A DNA stretch of 64,000 nucleotides from Hormiphora californensis (Eukaryota; Ctenophora; Tentaculata; Cydippida; Pleurobrachiidae), in NCBI GenBank assembly GCA_020137815.1, contig CM035362.1, positions 274,605-338,604 of the forward strand, read 5' to 3'. Below, in pieces: positions 56,601 through 64,000 of this stretch. A model generated the notes under the pieces. It saw nothing but the letters and a program-made list of their open reading frames with translations. It was not told the DNA's origin and searched no databases. Within the stretch, counting starts at the first letter, position 1; every line of letters starts with the position of its first letter. The position numbers were made by a program, and so were the translations under genes.

Positions 56601-59366
56601 TCGTTTTCGAATTCTAACCCTGCTATGCCTTTTTACAAAGTAAAAAGACATCCGGGTGAATGCCTTCGGCATTCACCCGGGCAGGGAAAAAATTCAAAAG
56701 CCCAAAACTTAAAAACCCTGAAAATTCCACGGGACACCAAGGGGGGAGACACACTGAAGTTGGGCGCGCTCAGTCAAATCTCAACCTCGCGACACACACT
56801 GAAGTTCGAAGTTCGAAGTTTCGCGAAAACCCATTTTCGGCTGAGAAATCATTTATAAGAGGCTAACTTATTTACTGGTACATCTCTCGAGGTGTCCTTT
56901 ATCCATACCGAGTCAATTTCACCGTTTTTGAAATTTTTTGCTAATTCGGTCACAGTTGTCACAATTCACCAAAAATTTTAAAAACGGTGAAATTGACTCG
57001 GTATGGATAAAGGACACCTCGAGAGATGTACCAGTAAATAAGTTAACCACTTACAAATGATTTCTCAGCCTAAAATGGGTTTTCGCGAAACTTCGAACTT
57101 CGAACTTCAGTGTGTGTCGCGAGGTTGAGATTTGAACGAGCGCGCCCAACTTCAGTGTGTCTCGCCCCTAAGTTTATTATCAGGGTTGTACTCTAACACA
57201 ACTTTAAAACAACTTTAATGATATGCACGATTCAAGTTGATTATTCTACTCAATCTACTACTTTTCTACAACACGCCTTTATGGTGGGCTGAATAAATAA
57301 AAATAGAGAAAGTTGTTGCATAAGTTATTGATCTAGACTTTTTGTATCTGATTAAAAGTACAAAAAGTAGTATCTTTTGCGCCATAATAAAATGATTAAA
57401 TAAACATCTGCAACGCGTTACAGATGCAGTTGATCAAGTAGAACGAAGAGTGGATCTGCATAACTTAATCAACTGCAGAATACAGGCGCCGTAAAGGTTC
57501 ATAGATCATACACCGTAGTGATATAATGTTATGTATATTCTAACCCTAACCAGAAACACAGTCTATCTAGGCAAAAAGATAACAATGAGGATTATCAATT
57601 ACCTTGATATCTATAAGACCCTCTCTAATCATGTACCTTGATATCTATAAGACCCTCTCTGATCATCTCCTTTCCCTCTGTCAGCTTGCTCCTTTTCCAG
57701 GTCCACTTCTTAGTGCTGGCATAACTAAACTTTGTACTGAAAGGTTACCAATGGTTACCAATGTGTAGCTCATACAGCATGTGAGGGTTCGGTAGCTAGA
57801 TAGATGGTAGGTAGTAGGAAGATAGTTAGAAGAACACATCTAAAACTCAAACAGTATTGGCTCTCGCCTCACAATCAGTTGGTTTATAAACAATAGGAGT
57901 TTTCGTGAAAAATCATCTTATGTACACTAACATATTAATGAATTTAATACCTTTCGTATTTGTACCAGGTTGAGGCCACATCGCTCACGCTATGTCGGAG
58001 TTTTGGAAACAGCATGAAGAGAGCGTTCAGTGCTGCCGTGTCCACAGAACACATCTGGAGAATTATTTTAATTAATTTAATCAATTTTAAAATTGTATTA
58101 GTTTTGGAGTTACCCACCGATAATCACACACGCCGGCCTGCCCCCCCCCCCTCCCCCATGGCGCCATATCGGTATTGTAACTTGTTTGTTTATCATGTCT
58201 ATTGAGAATTCGATGGAATTCAAGGTTATATATCTCAATGCCCCGATATATACCCGGACTGCGCAGTATCAGGTGGTGAGACCCAAGCCAATAATGCTGC
58301 ACCGACAGAGCTGTGCATTCGAAAAAGGGGGCAACATGTGTGTATTGAGGAATCACTGTGACTCCTCAAAAATAGACACTAAGTCTACTGCTACTGCATT
58401 GAGTTACTAAACTTCTATTGATTACTTTCTGAGAAAACTGAACTTGCGAGATGTACCATGTAGATAATATCGATTATTACATTTTTTGAACGGAAAAAAT
58501 TGAAACTTTGGCTATTTATACACTGTGTTAGGACACGAAGATTGAAAAGGTATAGAGGGACACAAAAAGAATGGCTGCATAATTACCTGAGCAAACGTTT
58601 TGATATACTCAACAATAACAAATAAAACGGTTGTATCTGTCTATTACCTGAGCAAACTGGATAACGGCTGTATCAGTTTCGGGGATGGCAGTCAGGGTAG
58701 GGTTAACAATCCTCACTGGACTGGTAGTGGGCTGTGGAGAGGGGAGAGAGGGAGGAGGAGGAGAAGGTTCCAATACCATTCCCTGGGGGGGGGGGGGTAG
58801 TTGGTTAGATATAGCGAAAGTGTTCCATCGCAAGTAACCAATGTGGTGTCTATCCCTTGAACTATTCGTACTGTCTCCACGATTGGTTACGAACGGCTTG
58901 GTTACAAAGTCACCCCTTGCACGGAGGGGTAATTTCATTACCAATTGAACTATACAACCGCCGGAGTTTGGTTCACTTACAAATCACAATTATTGTGGTT
59001 AGCCTACAATTATTGTGTGTCAAGCTAATGCTCTGACCACAGTTCTTGCGTGCTCCGCTCACGAGAATGGGTCAGGCCAATGCTCTGACAGATTATTGTA
59101 GGCTAACCGGGTGTACTTAATTACCTCGACTTTACTGATGATAGGCCGTTGGAAGGCCGAGGATCGTTCTACATTGGATTTCATTGTTTGTTCTTGTAGC
59201 TGATCCAATAGGAGGCCAATCCTGGAATTATAGTTCCAATTAGTTCAAGTTATAATCATGTGTTGAGACGTGTTATGTTGTACCTTCGGGCTGTATTGGC
59301 CTGTATTGGTATTGCTTATCAATGTGTTTGCCTGTCTGTCTGTCTGTCTGTCTGTCTCTCTGTCTA

Positions 59367-59441
<75 letters not shown>

Positions 59442-59444
59442 ATA

Positions 59445-59481
<37 letters not shown>

Positions 59482-60213
59482 GTCTATCTGTCTGTCTGTT
59501 CGTCTATCTGTCTGGCTCTCAGTCTGTTTGTCTGTCTGTATGTTTGTTTGTCTGTCTCTCTGTCTGTCTCTCTGTCTGTCTGTCTATCTCTCTGTCTCTC
59601 TCTGTCCCTCTGTCTGTCTGTCAGTCTCTCTCTCTCTGTCTCCCTCTCTCTGTCTCCCTGTCTAACTATCTGTCTGTCTGTCTGTCTGTCTCTCTGTCTG
59701 TCTCTCTGTCTAACTCTAACTTACCTTTGAGGGTGTTTCTGAAAGATATCCTTCCAAATAGCGTGTGCTTCTCTAATGAAAGCCTCGTGATCCTAGGGAA
59801 GTGGCATTCAATGAAGGAGCAAATCAAAGTGAAGTTTAGTTAGTTATGTAGTTAGGTAGTTAATTGTGCAATCAATTGTTATCAAACATACCTTTTTAGA
59901 GCCAAGTTGCCATAGCAGATCAAGGACTTTTCGGTAATTTTGGTCGATTGGTGCTAGGACAGCGGCGGCCTCCTCTTCTTGGTTCCTTGCCCTCTTAGAG
60001 GGTGATTCTACTGATTCCTCTGGAGGTGAGGGATACCTGAGGATTGGGATAATATCATCTTGATCTCTACTAAAATTCACTAATCTGGGGAATTCTTAAT
60101 TACTAATTTGGCGGAAGAGAAACAAGTAAACTTCTTGCTTCAATTCGAAGGGGTTATTTGAAAGAAAACACTTACGCTCGTTTGATTGCAATGGCACTTT
60201 CGTCGGTGGACAT
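53604..60213 (-). CDS. unrecognised 335-aa nuclear-type protein, 10 exons
   Basis: Minus-strand exons in coding order: 60176-60213, 59892-60036, 59725-59792, 59125-59221, 58648-58782, 57951-58054, 57637-57736, 56081-56152, 55893-56009, 53604-53735. All junctions are GT-AG and the frame stays open for 336 codons to TGA. Visible features: an acidic N-terminus with a possible nuclear signal ([12 protein letters not shown]); a helical region about 48-110 ([35 protein letters not shown]); a Pro-rich linker (120-135); a second helical block (160-300, [49 protein letters not shown]); a C-terminal helix ([18 protein letters not shown]); a His5 tract before the end. I cannot assign a family. Consistent phases over ten exons make chance unlikely. 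The last intron carries a 1.86-kb fold-back element. Confidence 0.75.
53736..53890 (-). repeat. tandem acceptor repeat upstream of the last exon of the 335-aa gene
   Basis: On the minus strand the unit AACCAACCCACCTCTCAG followed by AT(A/G)C(A/G)TTTCCCTAAC is repeated about five times (period about 32-33 bp). Every copy ends in an AG preceded by CCTCTC, like the real acceptor at 53736, and carries AT(A/G)C, the first exon bases. Confidence 0.85.
53924..55786. mobile_element. 1.86-kb fold-back element, CACAGTG ends, TSD GGTTG
   Basis: The outer ends are CACAGTGGCCTTTT and its complement, followed on both sides by GGTGGTCACTAAG after a small left-arm insertion. Exact 5-bp duplications GGTTG flank it (53919-53923 and 55787-55791). 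The arms (over 800 bp each) are nearly identical reverse complements. A subunit of about 122-135 bp (GGTAGCTTTTTTGACGTAGA, CCCCTCACTCATGCC) is present three times in the left arm and twice in the right. There is no coding capacity. The heptamer and 5-bp TSD fit the Transib/RAG-type superfamily. It sits in the last intron of the 335-aa gene. Confidence 0.85.
56652..56680. repeat. perfect 13-base GC-rich hairpin
   Basis: CCGGGTGAATGCC, loop TTC, exact complement. In intron 7 of the 335-aa gene, about 60 bases outside the 56740-57169 element. Confidence 0.9.
56740..57169. mobile_element. 430-bp inverted-repeat element in intron 7 of the 335-aa gene
   Basis: Arms of about 190-200 bp are reverse complements with few differences. 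The ends read AGGGG(C/G)GAGACACACTGAAG, then TTGGGCGCGC. The centre is an AT-rich spacer near 56945-56975. I could not settle a target duplication, so the superfamily is open. No coding capacity. Confidence 0.8.
57600..57665 (-). repeat. duplicated exon end plus donor, exon 7 of the 335-aa gene
   Basis: On the minus strand the sequence AGAGAGGGTCTTATAGATAT plus CAAG and GTA occurs twice, 34 bases apart (donors after 57637 and 57603). The second donor would include an in-frame TAG. Confidence 0.88.
58583..58662 (-). repeat. duplicated exon end plus donor, exon 5 of the 335-aa gene
   Basis: GTTTGCTCAG followed by GTAAT is found at the true donor (exon end 58648) and again about 60 bases further on (near 58588). 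The second use would bring in a TGA. Confidence 0.8.
59018..59095 (-). repeat. interspersed repeat, copy 3
   Basis: Minus-strand copy of the 35026-35113 repeat (GTCAGAGCATTGGCCTGACC and CAAGAACTGTGGTCAGAGCA). It lies in intron 4 of the 335-aa gene. Confidence 0.65.
59333..59715 (+). repeat. (TCTG)n array in intron 3 of the 335-aa gene
   Basis: About 380 bp of TCTG tetranucleotides, purest at 59333-59470 and more degenerate (TCTC, TGTT, TATC) toward the right. Three long Cys-Leu-Ser-Val frames across it are artefacts. Confidence 0.95.
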
Positions 60214-60856
60214 TTTGATAGGAAGCTTGGATTTAAAAAAGTTTTTGACAAAAACTTTTTAGGGGATTATTCTGAGTAAGTACTGCATCTGGCAATTGGA
60301 GCTGAGTATATCTATTTAACCACTCACCAGTAACTAATAAACCGATTATGTAAGAGATTTACCCGCTTCTTCGCAAATCCTTTAATTCCCCCATCGGTAA
60401 AAGTTAAATATGATTCAACTTTATTGGGTAGGAGCATATACTGGCCAATTAAACTAAGTAGGCAGAGAGAGGGAACAACAACAACAAGAGAGAGGGAAGG
60501 GAAGGGAAACATATATTAAATTAAAATCCACAAGGAACAATGCTCTGATCCAGTTGGCTAAAATTCCTCTAAAACTTAGACATATATTATACTGCACGTC
60601 GCAGTGTCGCTACTAAATAATATATTTAGAAAGATAAGTAAGACGAAAACAAGATATATGTTTCCATGTTAAGATTTTAAAGAAGTATTTCATCTCTATT
60701 TCTTGCAGTTTCTTAATCTTTTTTCTCCATGACCATTTTTAATATCTAATCCTTCCTCTCAATCTTTTTATATTTCAAAAGATCAAGCCAGAAAGACTAT
60801 TTTTATATACTAAGTTGGTTATGATAGACATAGTAGTCCAAGAGAAATATCAAATA
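60214..60856. other. sequence upstream of the 335-aa gene
   Basis: AT-rich, no ORF of note. The promoter of the minus-strand 335-aa gene should begin here; no TATA box can be named with confidence. Confidence 0.4.
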
Positions 60857-61614
60857 ACGGGTGACAACTAAAAATCTGGACCAGTTTCTGTGAGCTCTAG
60901 CGCCGGGCCCCGTTGAGATACGCTTCAGGCCAGGATAGAACGATTTTTTCAGAAATTTTGAATCAGAAAACAAACGGGAAAAACTAAAAAGTAATTTTCA
61001 TGGCGATATCGCATCATTTCTCTTGACCCACCAAAGGCATGTAGTACTTGAAATTTACACACGTTTCTAGAACCTTCTACGCCATGTTCTTTTAGATACA
61101 GGCTTCGGCGCAGCGATAGTAGAATGATTTTTCAGACAATTTTGAACGAAATAACTGTGTTTCACACTCCGTAACTCAATTCTAATCACAGAATCATCTG
61201 TAACAAACCCTTCCAAAGGTAGTTCCAGGTAATTTGAGAAATCGCCATTTTGACGATCTCTCGAAACATTTATGACGTGGAAAACCAACTTCCCGATAAG
61301 CTAAAATGATGAAACTTGGCAGTTATGTTGATTATGGCATGAACAACCATTATTTCAAATTTGAGAATTTTATCTCATCGGGAAGGTCGTTTCTGATCAC
61401 ACAGAAATCTCAAATCTCCGTACACATGCTTTGGTGGGTCAAGAGGAAATGATGCGATAACGCAATGAAAATGAACTTTTTAGTTTTTTCCGTAGTGTTA
61501 TTCTGATTCAAAATTGTCTGAAAAATCGTTCTAGCTCAGGCCTGAAGATGTATCTCAAGCGGGGCCGGCGCTAGAGCTCACAGAAAATTGTCCAGATTTT
61601 TAGTTGTCACCCGT
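60857..61614. mobile_element. 758-bp inverted-repeat element, possible Tc1/mariner-type MITE
   Basis: The ends are ACGGGTGACAACTAAAAATC and its complement, flanked by TA on both sides (60855-60856 and 61615-61616), as expected for Tc1/mariner. The outer arms of about 180 bp are about 85-90% alike, so this copy looks older than the other elements. No transposase frame. Confidence 0.72.
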
Positions 61615-62487
61615 TAAGAACTAGGAGACAATATGGTCTTAGAATTGAGAAACGGGGTTAGCAGTGTACCACTTTACTACCAGGAAACCACCAAATACAA
61701 GGTTAGAGGTGGATTCAGGTCCAAATAAGTGGGGGTGGCATGGCCGACGGTCTTGTTCACATTTTGACAAAATGCGGCGACGGTATCGCGAAGCTGGAGG
61801 AGCATTGGCAGGGGGTTTGGGGCACACAATGTGGCCAGGGAACAAATTTTTAGTTTTTTTGGCCGATTCTTAGCATTTTTAACCAACTCTAAGCACTCAA
61901 AAGCCAAATTTTAGTAGTGAAGAGTTATTTTGAGATCTATCTGGTTGAAGTTCATAGCAGATAAAGATCACGGTGCCACCTGACATAACCGCGTGAAATA
62001 ACATAGAATCTGTGAGTTCAAGGTACAGGAGTGAGACATCAATACCGCGGTATCAGCTCGATATTATCAATTGTAGCACATTGCAAGTCAGCTGATGAAT
62101 AAACTGCTGCAGGCCCGCATTATCAATGATGATGCGGGGCTGCATCATGATTCATGTGTTACTTGTCTTACTGCGTGCTACAATGATGTTATCGAATATA
62201 TAGAAAGTCTAACTAAGCTACAGGGAATTCTAACTAATATAAGCTACATTATATATGATATATAATATAAGAGTTGACCAGCTTTGCGGGGGGAAAAGAG
62301 GGCGTGTGTGTGCGTGGGTAGCATACCCTGATTTGTTATTCAACAAAATACAACAAATTCTGGTATTATATGGGGGAGAAGTCCTGTTAGGCATACTATA
62401 TTTGTGATGAACATGGGATGAATATAGATAGCTGGTGTGTTCAGGTTCTGTCTTAAAGACATACTGAAGAGGGAAATTTTCCATTTG

Positions 62488-63085
62488 CCGCATACAACGT
62501 CTAGACGGTGTAGCAACGGTGTCTAGACGGGTTTTGATAAAATCCGCTAAAAACGGCATAAAATTGATTGAGACGGGGTAAAAACGTGCTTGATCAAGCT
62601 TGAGACGGATTATACATAGACTGTATTAGACGTCGTTGCGACGGGTCTCAGACAACGTCTGGAAGGTGTCTAGTCTAGACTGTACCGTCACGATACATCT
62701 AGACGGTGTCTAAACGTTGTCTAAAGTGCGTTTCAAACGACTTGACCTGAGATTCCTGGAAATTCAGGATTCCCCTTTGTAAATACACGCGCAATGCGCC
62801 AAATTCCAAGAATTACGGGTCAAGTCGCTTGAAACGGACTTTAGACGGTGTCGTCGTGAAGTTGAGACTGAAAATTTTACTAAGAGTTGAGACGGACTTT
62901 TACAAGGAAATTTTTCTTTTACCGCTAACAACGTCTAGACGGTGTAGCAACGGTGTCTAGACGGTATACTGTCTGATTTTCAGACGGGGTTGTAAAATCC
63001 TGTCTCAACTTCGCGACAACACCGTCTAGACAACGTTTAGACGTTTAGATGTATCGTGACGGTACAGTCTAGACACCGTCAGACG
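62488..63085. repeat. nested direct and inverted repeats with TCTAGACGGTGT
   Basis: A 36-base direct repeat (starting CAACGTCTAGACGGTGTAGC) lies at 62495 and 62929. An inverted pair contains ACTGTACCGTCACGATACAT (near 62680) and its complement (near 63045). Another inverted pair (AACGACTTGACC) lies between. TCTAGACGG occurs many times. Probably a mosaic fold-back element. Confidence 0.7.
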
Positions 63086-63473
63086 CTCTGTCATTTATAT
63101 ATTTTAAGACGCTTTTTTTAAAGACGCTTTTTGAAAATTCCACCCCCTGGACCCTGAAATATTGGAATTGGAGCAATAACCATGGATTGCATTTAAATCT
63201 TCTCGGAAGTCTGGCAGTATATCAGCAGCTATTTTGTGCTATCTTGATTAAGAAACACTCAAACATGACACACTCAAACATGACACACCCAAACATGAAC
63301 CACACCTCTGTCACACTATCACTTTTTAGTTAGGAACACTATTGGTGCGCGGTCGTGCCCACGGAAGGAGTGCTTGGATCATCTTGAAACAGGTTTTAAG
63401 TTAACTAATGCATATCCAAAAGTGTCTGTAGCCATTTGGGTGATGTTCTGACAATCCAATCACGAGTTATGAC

Positions 63474-64000
63474 GAAAAAACAGTCAAAAAAGACGTTTTA
63501 AAGTGACAAAAAGGAGGATCTGAACACAGCCCTTATATGAAGGGTTGGGGCTATGAAACTTCTTGAGTGGACAGAGAATCGTCCAAATTTGCAGTGCCAA
63601 CTTTGGAATAGTTTCTATCTTTTGTAGTTATCTAATTAGAGCCGTTCAAACATGTGAGACGATCTGCAAAACAGGGTGATTTGGTACTGTTTCCGCCCCA
63701 TATTGCTTGCTCTCACCGCTTGTATGCTTTAATCTGCTCTCTAATTGGGTAAATCTCGTCAAGTGATCACTTCACAAGCAAAAATACCTAGTATTAGAGG
63801 CCCCTGCAGCATCGTCTCACATGTTTAAACGGCTCTAATTAGATAACTACAAAAGATAGAAACTATTCCAAAGTTGGCACTGCAAATTTGGACGATTCTC
63901 TGTCCACTCAAGAAGTTTCATAGCCCCAACCCTTCATATAAGGGCTGTGTTCAGATCCTCCTTTTTGTCACTTTAAAACGTCTTTTTTGACTGTTTTTTC
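63474..64000. repeat. inverted-repeat element cut by the window end
   Basis: Arms of about 200 bp (left from GAAAAAACAGTCAAAAAAGA, right its complement running to base 64000) around a spacer of about 130 bp, centred near 63737. The arms match almost base for base. The right end, and hence any target duplication, is outside the window. Confidence 0.85.

Noticed and set aside
59260-59843. Cys-Leu-Ser-Val frames of up to 173 aa
   Set aside because: Three overlapping frames of one TCTG array lying in an intron of the minus-strand gene.
61067-61288. 73-aa minus-strand frame
   Set aside because: Lies within the TA-flanked inverted-repeat element and has no recognisable domain.

Overview
The window is nuclear DNA of a metazoan, probably an early-branching invertebrate (a cnidarian would fit, but the species cannot be fixed from sequence alone). 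The support is spliced genes with short GT-AG introns and long polypyrimidine tracts, animal-specific gene families (UBAP2L/Lingerer, a TULP4-type tubby protein, a TRPC channel, a class A GPCR), many CT microsatellites, and abundant terminal-inverted-repeat and fold-back elements.

Layout. 1-5.27 kb: intergenic, with a small inverted repeat at 2.13-2.23 kb. 5.27-12.48 kb (+): a 19-exon UBAP2L/Lingerer-like gene (945 aa) with a hAT-type MITE in intron 8. 12.5-20.2 kb: intergenic, dominated by (CT)n arrays. 20.21-24.38 kb (+): an 11-exon TULP4-like gene (638 aa). 25.3-25.6 kb (-): a possible small ORF. 27.85-28.26 kb (+): a two-exon gene for a 77-aa single-pass membrane protein. 28.3-40.4 kb: repeat-rich, with a 1.64-kb near-perfect palindrome flanked by a 4-bp duplication (30773-32410) and a dimeric Harbinger-type element (38512-39384). 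40.49-49.88 kb (+): a 16-exon TRPC channel gene (1165 aa) with a palindromic satellite and a 1.3-kb minisatellite in its introns. 51.19-52.24 kb (-): an intronless class A GPCR. 53.60-60.21 kb (-): a 10-exon gene for an unrecognised 335-aa protein, with a 1.86-kb fold-back element of CACAGTG ends and 5-bp TSD in its last intron. 60.2-64 kb: three further inverted-repeat elements.

The genes belong to unrelated pathways (RNA granule/RNA binding, WD40-SOCS-tubby adaptor, calcium channel, GPCR) and I see no operon-like organisation.

Most interesting observations. (1) Splice junctions, both acceptors and donors, carrying the first or last bases of the adjoining exon, are tandemly duplicated next to the real site in all four large multi-exon genes; at some UBAP2L exons the extra acceptors stay in frame. 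(2) Two long fold-back elements start with CACRGTG, a form resembling the Transib/RAG signal heptamer, and share an internal motif although their TSD lengths differ. (3) All twelve long CT arrays have the pyrimidine strand on +.

Exon boundaries were read by eye from GT-AG sites and reading-frame continuity. No transcript data or database search was available.
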